A stretch of DNA of 64,000 nucleotides from Streptomyces sp. FIT100 (GCF_024584805.1 NZ_CP075715.1:7535526-7599525), one strand, 5' to 3'. Counted from the first letter of the stretch, positions 42,669 to 50,800 are shown. The notes: generated from the sequence alone by a model not told the origin. Program-made: numbers and translations.

Positions 42669-42686
42669 TGTTCGGTATTTCGTCAC
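42669..42686. promoter_or_regulatory. IclR-operator-like site 1 in the dehydratase/IclR intergenic region
   Basis: TGTTCGGTATTTCGTCAC, similar to the site at 40395. It is followed at once by CGTTCGAAA (42688-42696), whose exact inverse TTTCGAACG occurs at 42830-42838. It lies 18-45 nt upstream of the dehydratase start. Confidence 0.55.
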
Positions 42687-42801
42687 ACGTTCGAAATCGT
42701 GGCGCGACCGTATTCAGGCAGGCCGAGGGGTGTCAATGGTTCGCGCACAACGATGCCCGGGCCTGGAGCATTGCCCCTCGAACGGAGCTGTGCTTAACCT
42801 G

Positions 42802-42819
42802 TGTTCGCAATACCGATCG
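42802..42819. promoter_or_regulatory. IclR-operator-like site 2
   Basis: TGTTCGCAATACCGATCG shares the TGTTCG half with the sites at 40395 and 42669, and lies about 40 nt upstream of the IclR ATG. With TTTCGAACG at 42830-42838 it suggests autoregulation. Confidence 0.5.
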
Positions 42820-42858
42820 TTGACCGAGGTTTCGAACGCGTGGGGTGGGAGGTCGGCC

Positions 42859-43629
42859 ATGGGACGACTGGTGCCGGCGGTGACCAGGGCGCTGGACATA
42901 CTGGAGCTCTTCCTCGAAGGCGACGGGGCGCTCTCCGCCCCCGACGTGACCCGCAGGCTCCAACTGCCGCGCACCACCGTGCACGAGCTGCTCACCACCC
43001 TCGCCACCCGCTCCTACCTGGTGCCCGTCCCCGAGCAGCCCGGCCACTACCGGCTCGGTGTGCGCACCTACCAGCTCGGCAGCCGGTACGCGGAACAGCT
43101 CGACCTCGCCGCCGAGGGCAGACAGGTCGCCCGCGAGGTCGCCGACACCTGCGACGAGACCGTCCACGTCGCCGTCCTGGAGGACACCGACGTCATCTAC
43201 ATCGCCAAGGTGGACTCCACCCACGCCGTCCGCATGGTCTCCGCGGCGGGGCGCAGACTGCCCGCGCACTGCACCTCGGTCGGCAAGATGCTGCTCGCGA
43301 GCCTGCCCGAGGCAGAGCTCGAAGCCCGCATGGCGGGACGGGAGTTCACGGCGATGACCGCCAACAGCATCACCGACCCGGACGCACTGCGCGACGCGCT
43401 CGCCGCCATCAGGGCCCGCGGCATCGCCGTCGAGCACCAGGAGTCCAACCCGGACGTCAGCTGTGTGGCCGCCCCGGTCCGCGACAGCGCCGGACACGTG
43501 GTCGCCGCGCTCTCCATCTCCGTGCCGATGAGCCGCTGGAGCGACCAGCGGGAGAGCGAACTCGCCGAGCTCGCCGCGAAGGGCGCCGCCGACCTGTCGG
43601 TCCGCCTGGGCCACCGGGGGTCCTGGTGA
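42859..43629 (+). CDS. IclR-family transcriptional regulator
   Basis: 256 aa from ATG 42859 (GGGAGG upstream). The N-terminal winged helix reads PAVTRALDILELFLEGDGAL ... TRRLQLPRTTVHELLTTLAT. The C-terminal effector domain has VAVLEDTDVIYIAKVDSTHA, RRLPAHCTSVGKMLLASLPE and GIAVEHQESNPDVSCVAAPV, the standard IclR signature with the ligand-pocket Cys. It most likely represses the divergent dehydratase/dehydrogenase/transport genes and responds to a sugar acid. The lactonase gene overlaps its stop. Confidence 0.93.
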   Translation: MGRLVPAVTRALDILELFLEGDGALSAPDVTRRLQLPRTTVHELLTTLATRSYLVPVPEQPGHYRLGVRTYQLGSRYAEQLDLAAEGRQVAREVADTCDETVHVAVLEDTDVIYIAKVDSTHAVRMVSAAGRRLPAHCTSVGKMLLASLPEAELEARMAGREFTAMTANSITDPDALRDALAAIRARGIAVEHQESNPDVSCVAAPVRDSAGHVVAALSISVPMSRWSDQRESELAELAAKGAADLSVRLGHRGSW

Positions 43630-44495
43630 GGCGCCGGACGACCTCCGGGCCGACGTACGAGCCCGCGGTCCGGGAGCAGGCGGCGCTCGGCGAGGGCCCC
43701 ACCTGGGACCCGGCGACCGGCCGGCTCCTCTGGGTCGACATCCTCTCCTCGCGCATCCACACCTACGACCCCGCGAGCGGCCGTCGCACCGTCATGGCCA
43801 CCGAACAGCACGTCGGCGCCGTGAAGCCACGCGCCGGCGGCGGCCTGGTGGCCAACCTCAGGGACGGCATCGGGCTGTACGGCCCGGACGGCGCCTCCTT
43901 CCGCTGGCTGGTCCACGCCCCCGTGCCCGGCCGCCGCGGCAACGACGCCGCCGTCGCCCCCGACGGATCGCTCTGGGCCGGCACCATGCGCTACGACGAG
44001 GCCCCGGGCGGCGGAAGCCTCACCCGCATCGCCCCGGACGGCACCGTCACCGAGCAGCTCCCGGACGTCGCCGTCAGCAACGGCACCGGCTGGAGCCCGG
44101 ACGGCCGGCTCATGTACTACATCGACAGCCCCACCCGCCGGGTCGACGTCCTCGACCACACGGCCGGACGCGCGGTGAACCGGCGGCCGTTCGTCCGTAT
44201 CGAGGAGGGTGCCGGGTTCCCCGACGGCCTGACCGTCGACGCCGACGGCTGTGTGTGGGTCGCGCTGTGGGACGGCGCGGCGGTCCGCCGCTACACACCG
44301 GACGGCACGCTCGACCGCGTCGTCGAACTGCCCGTGAGCCGCCCCACCGCCTGCGCCTTCGGCGGCCCGGGCCTGCGCGACCTCTATGTCACCACGGCCC
44401 GCACCGGTCTCACCCGGCCGCATCCGCTCGCCGGTTCGCTGCTGGTCCTCCCCGCCGCGGGCCAGGGGCTGACGGGCACGCCCTTCGCCGGCTGA
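43626..44495 (+). CDS. SMP-30/gluconolactonase-family sugar lactonase
   Basis: 289 aa from GTG 43626, overlapping the IclR stop (GTGA). Metal ligands of the six-bladed propeller are visible: Glu in AALGEGPTWDPATGRLLWVD, Asn in RRGNDAAVAPDGSLWAGTMR, and Asn/Asp in VSNGTGWSPDGRLMYYIDSP and GFPDGLTVDADGCVWVALWD. It hydrolyses an aldonolactone to the aldonate, the step before the divergent dehydratase. Cytosolic. Confidence 0.92.
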   Translation: MRRRTTSGPTYEPAVREQAALGEGPTWDPATGRLLWVDILSSRIHTYDPASGRRTVMATEQHVGAVKPRAGGGLVANLRDGIGLYGPDGASFRWLVHAPVPGRRGNDAAVAPDGSLWAGTMRYDEAPGGGSLTRIAPDGTVTEQLPDVAVSNGTGWSPDGRLMYYIDSPTRRVDVLDHTAGRAVNRRPFVRIEEGAGFPDGLTVDADGCVWVALWDGAAVRRYTPDGTLDRVVELPVSRPTACAFGGPGLRDLYVTTARTGLTRPHPLAGSLLVLPAAGQGLTGTPFAG

Positions 44496-44589
44496 GTACC
44501 GCTACTCATGCGCGTCGCCCGCCTCGGCGGGAGCATGAACGACGGTGCGGCGGCGGCCGCGCCGAGCGGCTCTCTCGGGGGAGGACGGC

Positions 44590-45366
44590 ATGGGGAAGTT
44601 CTTCGGCGCGGTACTGGCGGTGGTGGTGGCCGCCGCGGCACTGATCCTGGCCCATGCCGTGGGGGCGCCGCCTGCGGTGGTGCTGGGGGCGGCCGCCGGT
44701 GTACTCGCCCTGCTCTGGCTGCTCGTTCTCCTGACCGTGCCATGGAACCTGTACTTCCGGGCGCATGCGGTCCTCTCCGAGATCGCCGTGAGCCGGGAGA
44801 AGGGCATCGCCGTCTCCTCGGCGCGCGACGCCGAGGCCCGGCGCATCGCGCGGACGATGCTCAGGGCGGCCGTCGCGGGCCATGTCCTGACCGCGGCCGG
44901 GGTGGTGGCGGTCACCGTGGCGACGGGACAGCCGGCCGGCTACTGGTTCGCCGGGTTCTTCCTGCTGAGCACCTTCTTCCGGCCTGCGGGCGCCTACTTC
45001 ACCCAGCTGCGGCGGCGCCTCGGCGTGCTGCTCAAGGACGTGACGCATCCGCGCGACGACGTGGTGGAGCTGCGCGCACGGGTGGACCGCCTGGAGGCCG
45101 GGATGACGGTGCTGGAGGGCAAGGGGGAGGAGCAGTACCGGGCCCTCGCCGAACTGCGGCGCACGGCGGACGCGCTGGGCGTGGCGTCGTACGAGCGGGC
45201 GGACGCGGCCGACCGCAGGATCGCCGCGCTCGGCCGGGAGTTCGAGTCGACGGTGAACCGCCTCACCGACGACCAGGAGATCATCGCCGGTGTGAAGGCG
45301 TTCCTGCGGCTGCTGCGGGCCGGAGGCGACGGCCTCGAGCCCGCGAGGGGCCCGAGGCCGGTGTGA
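44590..45366 (+). CDS. membrane protein with C-terminal coiled region, hypothetical
   Basis: 258 aa from ATG 44590 with GGGGGAGGA upstream. Two N-terminal helices (VLAVVVAAAALILAHAVG, VVLGAAAGVLALLWLLVLL) and a second pair near residues 95-135 (AAVAGHVLTAAGVVAVTVAT, WFAGFFLLSTFFRPAGAYF). Then comes a charged, heptad-like soluble tail (ELRARVDRLEAGMTVLEGKG ... AADRRIAALGREFESTVNRL), consistent with a coiled coil. No known family. A 12-bp repeat follows the stop. Confidence 0.7.
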   Translation: MGKFFGAVLAVVVAAAALILAHAVGAPPAVVLGAAAGVLALLWLLVLLTVPWNLYFRAHAVLSEIAVSREKGIAVSSARDAEARRIARTMLRAAVAGHVLTAAGVVAVTVATGQPAGYWFAGFFLLSTFFRPAGAYFTQLRRRLGVLLKDVTHPRDDVVELRARVDRLEAGMTVLEGKGEEQYRALAELRRTADALGVASYERADAADRRIAALGREFESTVNRLTDDQEIIAGVKAFLRLLRAGGDGLEPARGPRPV

Positions 45367-45396
45367 CCGGTGCACCGACCGGGCACTGACCGGACG

Positions 45397-45456
45397 TCGG
45401 CCGGCGCATCGACCGGCGCATCGACCGGCGCGTCGGCCGGCGGGTCGGCCGGCCGG
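45397..45456. repeat. 12-bp tandem repeat, five copies
   Basis: Units of TCGRCCGGCGCA type (five copies, the last two with GGG and CGG endings) between the convergent membrane-protein and phosphoglucomutase genes. The inverted GGCCGGC/GCCGGCC pairs allow strong folding, so it may also serve as a bidirectional terminator. Confidence 0.85.
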
Positions 45457-45461
45457 GGCCG

Positions 45462-47102
45462 TCAACTGCCCAGTGCCGCCGACACGACGGACCGGGCCTC
45501 CTCCTGCACACGCGCCAGATGGTCGGGCCCGAGGAAGGACTCGGCGTACACCTTGTAGACGTCCTCGGTGCCCGAAGGGCGGGCGGCGAACCAGGCGTTG
45601 GCGGTGGTCACCTTGATGCCGCCGATGGCCGCCCCGTTCCCCGGAGCCTCGGTGAGCACCGCGGTGATCGGCTCCCCGGCCAGCGTCTCGGTCGTCACCT
45701 GGCCGGGAGACAGCCGCCCGAGGACGGCCTTCTCCTCGCGGGTCGCGGGGGCGTCGACCCGGGCGTAGGCGGGTTCGCCGAACCGGGCCGTGAGCGAGGC
45801 GTAGTGCTCGCTCGGCGTGCGCTCCGTCACGGCCAGCATCTCGGACGCCAGCAGGGCCAGCAGGATGCCGTCCTTGTCGGTCGTCCACACCGAGCCGTCA
45901 CGGCGCAGGAACGAGGCGCCGGCGGACTCCTCACCGCCGAACCCGATCGTGCCGTTCTCCAGCCCGTCCACGAACCACTTGAAACCGACCGGCACTTCCA
46001 CCAGCTCCCGGCCCAGGTCGGCCGCCACCCGGTCGATCATGCCCGACGACACCAGCGTCTTTCCGACGCCGGCCCCGGCCGGCCACTGCTCGCGGTGGCG
46101 GAAGAGATAGGCGATGGCGGTGGCGAGGTAGTGGTTGGGGTTCATCAGCCCGCCGTCCGGGGTGACGATGCCGTGCCGGTCGGCGTCGGCGTCATTGCCG
46201 GTGGCGAGCTGGAAGCGGTCGCGGCCCTCGATCAGCGACGCCATGGCGTACGGCGACGAGCAGTCCATCCGGATCTTGCCGTCCCAGTCCAGCGTCATGA
46301 ACCGCCAGGTGGGGTCGGTGTGCGGGTTGACGACGGTCAGGTCGAGGCCGTGCTCCTCGGCGATCCGGCCCCAGTACGCGACGGACGCGCCGCCCAGCGG
46401 ATCGGCGCCGATCCGCACCCCCGCGGCGCGCACGGCGTCCAGGTCCAGCACGGACGGCAGGTCCGCCACATAGGCGCCGAGGAAGTCGTAGCGACCCGTG
46501 GTCTCCGCGGCGAGGGCCCGGGCGTAGGGCAGCCGCCGTACGTCCTTCAGACCGCCCGTGATGATCTGGTTCGCGCGGTCCTGGATCCAGCCGGTCGCAT
46601 CGGAGCCGGCCGGCCCGCCGTTCGGCGGGTTGTACTTGAAGCCGCCGTCGGCCGGCGGATTGTGCGAGGGCGTGACCACGACGCCGTCGGCGAGGCCGGC
46701 GGTGCGCCCGCGGTTGTGCGCGAGGATGGCGTGCGAGACGGCCGGGGTGGGCGTGTACCCGTCGGCGGTGTCGACGAGGACGGTGACGCCGTTCGCCGCG
46801 AAGACCTCCACGGCGGTCACCCGGGCGGGCTCGGAGAGCGCATGCGTGTCGGCGCCGAGGAACAGCGGCCCGTCGATGCCCTGTCCGGCCCGGTACTCGC
46901 AGATCGCCTGGGCGGTGGCGGCGATGTGGTCCTCGTTGAAGGCGGTGGCCAGCGAGGACCCCCGGTGCCCCGACGTGCCGAAGGCGACACGCTGGGCGGG
47001 TTCGGCCGGGTCGGGGTGCAGGGCGTAGTACGCGGTCACCAGCCGGGCCACATCGATGAGGTCCTCCGGCCGTGCCGGCTGTCCCGCCCGCTCGTTCGGC
47101 AT
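45462..47102 (-). CDS. pgm: phosphoglucomutase (alpha-D-glucose phosphate-specific)
   Basis: 546 aa from ATG 47102. The N-terminal FGTSGHRGSSLATAFNEDHI, the active-site phosphoserine loop VVTPSHNPPADGGFKYNPPN, the metal-binding GNDADADRHGI (DxDxD) and the sugar-binding FGGEESAGASFLRRDGS are all present. The length is that of bacterial Pgm. It interconverts glucose-1-phosphate and glucose-6-phosphate in glycogen, trehalose and cell-wall sugar metabolism. Cytosolic. Downstream is a repeat/terminator; upstream are two tandem MITEs. Confidence 0.95.
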   Translation of the reverse strand: MPNERAGQPARPEDLIDVARLVTAYYALHPDPAEPAQRVAFGTSGHRGSSLATAFNEDHIAATAQAICEYRAGQGIDGPLFLGADTHALSEPARVTAVEVFAANGVTVLVDTADGYTPTPAVSHAILAHNRGRTAGLADGVVVTPSHNPPADGGFKYNPPNGGPAGSDATGWIQDRANQIITGGLKDVRRLPYARALAAETTGRYDFLGAYVADLPSVLDLDAVRAAGVRIGADPLGGASVAYWGRIAEEHGLDLTVVNPHTDPTWRFMTLDWDGKIRMDCSSPYAMASLIEGRDRFQLATGNDADADRHGIVTPDGGLMNPNHYLATAIAYLFRHREQWPAGAGVGKTLVSSGMIDRVAADLGRELVEVPVGFKWFVDGLENGTIGFGGEESAGASFLRRDGSVWTTDKDGILLALLASEMLAVTERTPSEHYASLTARFGEPAYARVDAPATREEKAVLGRLSPGQVTTETLAGEPITAVLTEAPGNGAAIGGIKVTTANAWFAARPSGTEDVYKVYAESFLGPDHLARVQEEARSVVSAALGS

Positions 47103-47237
47103 CCGTCCACTCCTCCACGTCGGTCGGTGCGATCAGTCCACGGACAATGATCGCTCGTCGGTCCTGCTTCGTCCCGCCGCCCCTCCGCCACGAAGGGTAC
47201 GCACGGCCCGACCACCGGCCCGTCCCCGGTCACCGCC

Positions 47238-47437
47238 CTAGGGGGTGTCCGGTGGGTCATGCTGGGCTCGCGACGCCCTGCGGCTCCGTCTTCCGCGTTG
47301 TCGTCGGTCGCCAACTCCCCCGTAGCCCTCCGGGCACGGGAGGGACTCCCACCGCGTTGTCTCCCTCCTCCGCCTTGGATCCGAAGCTGCTGGACGCCGC
47401 TTGCTGGTCCAGTCTGATCCACCGGATACCTCCCCAG
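47238..47437. mobile_element. MITE-like element B1 (about 200 bp)
   Basis: The left end CTAGGGGGTGTCCGGTGGGTCA (47238 on) is matched inversely by the right end, which reads TGGGGAGGTATCCGG then TGGATCA on the other strand and finishes at about 47437. The interior has GCGTTGTCGTCGGTCGCC and CCCGTAGCCCTCCGGGCACG, the core also seen in element C. CTAG is present only on the left; the right end abuts element B2 directly. Confidence 0.72.
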
Positions 47438-47647
47438 GCCGTGTCCGACACATGGCGCCGTCCGCCCGCAGGGCGGGGTGCGCGGCGTCCGGTGCGTGCA
47501 ATCGCACAGCGGAGGATCATCCTCGTACTGGACGTACTTGGATGACTCCGACAACGCAGCGTGGGGGCACCTCCCGTGCCCGAAGGACTACGGGTGAAGG
47601 CGTGCCGGACGTCGCGCGCCAGGCGGGATTTGTCAGACACGGCCTAG
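47436..47647. mobile_element. MITE-like element B2 (about 212 bp, same type as element A, inverted)
   Basis: It starts AGGCCGTGTCCGACACATGG and ends ATTTGTCAGACACGGCCTAG. This is element A read on the other strand, with the same core (CCTTCGGGCACGGGAGGTGC on the complementary strand). CTAG is present at the right junction (47644-47647) but lost at the left, where it is fused to B1. It ends 10 nt before the start codon of the YciO-type gene. Confidence 0.8.
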
Positions 47648-47656
47648 ACTCGCGGG

Positions 47657-48277
47657 ATGGCGAAGTACTTCGACGTCCACCCCGAGAACCCGCAGCGGCG
47701 CACCATCAGCACGGTGGCCGACAGTATCCGGTCGGACGCGCTCGTCGTGTACCCGACCGACTCCTGCTTCGCGCTGGGCTGCCGGCTGGGCAGCCGCGAG
47801 GGCATCGACCGCATCCGGTCGATCCGCGACCTCGACGAGCGCCACCACTTCACCCTCGTGTGCCAGAACTTCGCGCAACTGGGCCAGTTCGTGCAGGTCG
47901 ACAACGACGTCTTCCGCGCCATCAAGGCCGCGACACCCGGCAGTTACACCTTCATCCTCCGCGCGACGAAGGAAGTGCCGCGCCAGCTCCAGCACCCCAG
48001 GAAGAAGACGGTCGGCGTGCGCATCCCCGACCATGTCGTCGCGCAGGCCCTGGTCGCCGAACTCGGCGAGCCGCTGGTCTCCAGCACCCTGCTGCTGCCC
48101 GGCGAGGACGAGCCGCTGACTCAGGGGTGGGAGATCAAGGAAAGGCTCGACCACGCGGTGGACGCCGTGCTCGACTCCGGCGACTGCGGCACCGAGCCGA
48201 CCACGGTCATCGACTTCTCCGGCGGAGAGCCCGAGATCGTCCGCCGGGGGGCGGGCGACATCTCGCGGTTCGAGTAG
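47657..48277 (+). CDS. Sua5/YciO/YrdC-family protein (YciO type)
   Basis: 206 aa from ATG 47657. VVYPTDSCFALGCRLGSREG (nucleotide/phosphate pocket), RHHFTLVCQNFAQLGQFVQV, TPGSYTFILRATKEVPRQLQ and KKTVGVRIPDHVVAQALVAE follow the YrdC fold, and the short length with MAKYFDVHPENPQRR at the start is typical of YciO. Sua5/TsaC relatives make threonylcarbamoyl-AMP for tRNA t6A; YciO proteins have weaker or different activity. Its promoter region is occupied by MITE B2, whose edge is 10 nt from the ATG. Confidence 0.9.
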   Translation: MAKYFDVHPENPQRRTISTVADSIRSDALVVYPTDSCFALGCRLGSREGIDRIRSIRDLDERHHFTLVCQNFAQLGQFVQVDNDVFRAIKAATPGSYTFILRATKEVPRQLQHPRKKTVGVRIPDHVVAQALVAELGEPLVSSTLLLPGEDEPLTQGWEIKERLDHAVDAVLDSGDCGTEPTTVIDFSGGEPEIVRRGAGDISRFE

Positions 48278-48339
48278 CGGCCGGATCCCGCGTCACCAGG
48301 TGGCGCCCGCCCGCGGGAGACGGGCGCGTACCCGGGTGA

Positions 48340-48690
48340 CGTGCGGAGTGCCGGAGTTCCCGCGCGGTGGACGAGGTACGCGGTGCTGATCGGCAGATCC
48401 TCCGCGTACGTGACCAGCGGGACGGTGTGCAGCACACCGGTCCCCTCGGCGGCCGGCCGGTCCCCGATGCGCTCGGCCCACTCGGGCGCGGCGACGAGGA
48501 CGAACTCCTCGCCCGCCGGCGGCACGGCGCTCAGGGTCCGCCCGCGCGGGCGCGACGTGGCGATGACCAGGTCGTGGCGGCCGGCCCGTACCTCGGCGAG
48601 CAGCGAGTGCCTCAGGCCCGTGGACACCCGGAGCCGGACGCCGCGGGGAACGTCCGTCCGCCGGCCCGTACCCCGCCTGACGTGGGACGC
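48340..48690 (-). pseudogene. LysR-family regulator remnant (effector domain only)
   Basis: The minus strand reads GVRLRVSTGLRHSLLAEVRA, then DLVIATSRPRGRTLSAVP, EEFVLVAAPEWAERIG and PISTAYLVHRAGTPALR. This is the middle of a LysR substrate-binding domain. No winged-helix N-terminus precedes it (the reductase gene begins directly upstream) and the C-terminal strands are lost after about 48345. It is a gene fragment with no good start. Confidence 0.7.
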
Positions 48691-48691
48691 C

Positions 48692-49354
48692 TCACCCCCG
48701 GAAGGCCGCCGTGCGCTCCGGCGAGGCGTCGGCGAGCGCCTCGGTCACCTCCGCGGCGCCGGCGCGCAGGCCGTAGACGGGCGTGTCGGGCTGCTGGCGC
48801 CAGGAGTCGTCGATCCCGCCGGCGTCGACCGTGTCGAAGCCGAGCTCGTCGATGAGGGCGCGTACGGCCTTCTTTGCCGTCTCGTCGTCACCGGCCACCG
48901 GAACGGCCATCCGGTCGGGGTGGCCCGCCGGCCGGGCCCGTTCGATGATGTCCTGCGCATAGGTGCCGTTGAACGCCTTGATCACCGGGTGGCCGATCTG
49001 CCGCTCGGTCCAGCGGCTCTCGGTCAGCCCGCCGTCCTCGATGGCGGCGATCCGGCCGTCGCGCTCTCTCGGGTAGTAGTTGCCGGTGTCGATGACCGCG
49101 ACGCCCTCGGCCGCGTGGTCGAACAGGCCGGACGGCAGGTCGGGGACGCGCTTGACCGGGACGGTGACGACGACGATCTGCGCGTCGCGGGCCGCCTCGG
49201 TGGCGGTGACCGGCGTGGCGCCGGTCTCCTCGGCGAGTGCGGTCAGGGTCTCGGGGCCGCGGGAGTTCGCGACGGACACGTCGTGCCCGAGCGCGGTGAG
49301 CCGGCGGGTGAGGTTGCCGCCGATGTTTCCTGCGCCGATGATGCCGATCTTCAT
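48692..49354 (-). CDS. NADPH-dependent F420 reductase-like NAD(P)-binding protein
   Basis: 220 aa from ATG 49354. The Rossmann loop is MKIGIIGAGNIGGNLTRRLT, followed by HDVSVANSRGPETLTALAEE, VVTVPVKRVPDLPSGLFDH and FNGTYAQDIIERARPAGH. It fits the F420:NADP+ oxidoreductase family (residues like SNSRG bind the NADP phosphate). It may reduce F420 or another substrate with NADPH. Its RBS/leader was interrupted by the IS110 element: only AGGACATCC from the original upstream sequence remains before the ATG. Confidence 0.85.
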   Translation of the reverse strand: MKIGIIGAGNIGGNLTRRLTALGHDVSVANSRGPETLTALAEETGATPVTATEAARDAQIVVVTVPVKRVPDLPSGLFDHAAEGVAVIDTGNYYPRERDGRIAAIEDGGLTESRWTERQIGHPVIKAFNGTYAQDIIERARPAGHPDRMAVPVAGDDETAKKAVRALIDELGFDTVDAGGIDDSWRQQPDTPVYGLRAGAAEVTEALADASPERTAAFRG

Positions 49355-49399
49355 GGATGTCCTATCTATTGATGTGGGTCTGAACTGGTCATTCGTAAG

Positions 49400-49555
49400 A
49401 TCGGTGAGGCCCAGGGGTCCGGGGTATGGCTGTCATGGGTGAGCCGCTGGATGGCTTGAAGGACATGGCCGCCTCGGGCCTCGCGACGACTCGACCGCCA
49501 ATTGGGAGACGCGATTCGATCGCTGCATAGGACAACGTCGGCGAGGTCGTCTGCT
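49400..49555 (+). ncRNA. predicted IS110 bridge RNA (target- and donor-binding loops)
   Basis: Two consecutive structured loops upstream of the transposase. Loop 1 is closed by GAGGCCC (49406-49412) with GGGCCTC (49476-49482) and holds an inner hairpin AGCC/GGCT. Its 5' side has TCATGGGTG (49433-49441), matching the target top strand TCATGGATG. Its 3' side has GAAGGACAT (49458-49466), complementary to target ATGTCCTTC. Loop 2 is closed by GACGAC (49485-49490) with GTCGTC (49546-49551), with inner hairpin GCGAT/ATCGC. It contains ATTGGGA (49501-49507), identical to the right end (50788-50794), and ATAGGAC (49527-49533), complementary to the left-end GTCCTAT. This is the arrangement of left/right target and donor guides in IS621-type bridge RNAs. 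Transcript ends are unknown. Confidence 0.8.
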
Positions 49556-49589
49556 GGGTTGACGTAACGACGAGCTGGCGGAGGTGACC

Positions 49590-50780
49590 GTGCCCGAGAT
49601 CTGGGCCGGAGTGGACATCGGCAAGACGCACCACCATGCGATGGTGATCAACACGGACGGCGAACGGCTGCTGTCCCGCCGCGTCGAGAATGACGAGTCC
49701 GAACTGCTGGAGCTGATCGGGGATGTCCTGGCGATATCCACCGACGTGCTGTGGGCGGTCGATCTGAACCACGGCGGCGCCGCCCTGCTGATCGGGCTGC
49801 TGCTCTCGCACGACCAGTCCATGACCTACCTCACCGGTCTTGCCGTGCATCGGGCCTCGGCGTCTTACCGGGGTGAGGGAAAGACGGACGAGCGGGATGC
49901 CTTCGTCATCGCGGACCAGGCCCGTGTCCGCCGCGATCTGGGGGTGCTGCGGCCCGGGGACGAGCTGGCTGTCGATCTGCGCACGCTGACCACCCGGCGC
50001 CTGGACGTCGTCTTTGACCGCACCCGGCAGATCAACCGGCTGAGGGCACAACTTCTGGAGATCTTCCCAGCGTTGGAGCGTTCCGTGGACCTCATGAAGA
50101 AGGGACATGTCACGCTGCTGAGGGGCTATCAGACTCCGGCTGCGATCCGCCGTGCAGGCGCTCAGCGGATCGAGACTTGGCTGAAGAACCGCAAGGTCCG
50201 CAGTGCCGCCGCCGTCGCAAAGATGGCCGTGGAAGCGGCCCAGGCCCAGATGACCGCACTGCCTGGCGAGGCGCTGGCCGCAGCTATGGTGGCCCGCCTC
50301 GCGAAGGGGGTGATGGCCCTCGATGAAGAGATCGCCGAGCTCGACGACCTCATCGAGGTCCGGTTTCGCGAGCATCCCCACGCCGAGGTGATCCTCAGCC
50401 TGCCCGGCATGGGGCCCAAACTCGGGGCCGAGTTCATCGCCACGACCGGCGGCGACATGGACGCCTTCGGCAGCGCCGACCGCCTGGCCGGGTTCGCCGG
50501 CCTGGCTCCGCAGCCTCGTGACTCCGGCCGTGTCAGCGGCAACCTGCGCAGACCCCGCCGCTATCACCGCGGGCTGCTGCGTGCCATGTACCTCTCGGCG
50601 ATGGCCAGCCTGCCGGCATGCCCGGCCTCCAAGGCGTACTACCGGCGAAAGCGGAGCGAAGGCAAGGGTCACAAGCAGGCCCTGCTCGCTCTCGCCCGCC
50701 GGCGCCTCAACGTCCTGTGGGCCATGATCCGTGACGGAGCGTGCTATCACGCTTCACCTCCCGTCACGTCCGCGCCTTGA
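49590..50780 (+). CDS. IS110-family transposase (bridge-RNA-guided recombinase type)
   Basis: 396 aa from GTG 49590, with GGAGG 5 nt upstream; GTG 49584 is also possible. The N-terminal RuvC-like DEDD domain shows WAGVDIGKTHHHAMVI (first Asp), LWAVDLNHGGAAL, and KTDERDAFVIADQARVRRDL (two late Asp). The helical linker carries DVVFDRTRQINRLRAQLLEI. The C-terminal Tnp domain has LSLPGMGPKLGAEFIATTGG, RLAGFAGLAPQPRDSGRVSG (Ser of the second active site) and HRGLLRAMYLSAMA. It appears intact and full length, so the element may be active. Confidence 0.95.
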   Translation: MPEIWAGVDIGKTHHHAMVINTDGERLLSRRVENDESELLELIGDVLAISTDVLWAVDLNHGGAALLIGLLLSHDQSMTYLTGLAVHRASASYRGEGKTDERDAFVIADQARVRRDLGVLRPGDELAVDLRTLTTRRLDVVFDRTRQINRLRAQLLEIFPALERSVDLMKKGHVTLLRGYQTPAAIRRAGAQRIETWLKNRKVRSAAAVAKMAVEAAQAQMTALPGEALAAAMVARLAKGVMALDEEIAELDDLIEVRFREHPHAEVILSLPGMGPKLGAEFIATTGGDMDAFGSADRLAGFAGLAPQPRDSGRVSGNLRRPRRYHRGLLRAMYLSAMASLPACPASKAYYRRKRSEGKGHKQALLALARRRLNVLWAMIRDGACYHASPPVTSAP

Positions 50781-50800
50781 CAACACGATTGGGATGTCCT

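Larger units (their letters stand above)
49364..50800 (+). mobile_element. IS110-family insertion sequence, 1437 bp
   Basis: Both boundaries are marked by the 9-bp direct repeat GGATGTCCT (49355-49363 left, 50792-50800 right). There are no inverted terminal repeats, as expected for IS110. The transposase is on the plus strand with about 220 bp of non-coding DNA before it and very little after it, the IS110 (not IS1111) layout. Removing the element rejoins TTCATGGATGTCCT to TCGACGG. It inserted between the RBS and start codon of the divergent reductase gene, in the CATG...CCTT context familiar from IS900-type elements. Exact ends within the 9 bp are ambiguous. Confidence 0.85.

Noticed and set aside
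42801..43626. Lactonase frame extended upstream through the IclR gene
   Set aside because: The long frame overlaps the IclR coding region in another phase; the GTG at 43626 overlapping the IclR stop is the natural start.
48121..48627. Intact LysR regulator on the minus strand
   Set aside because: Only the middle of the effector domain is recognisable; the HTH and C-terminus are missing and the frame tail overlaps the YciO-type gene.
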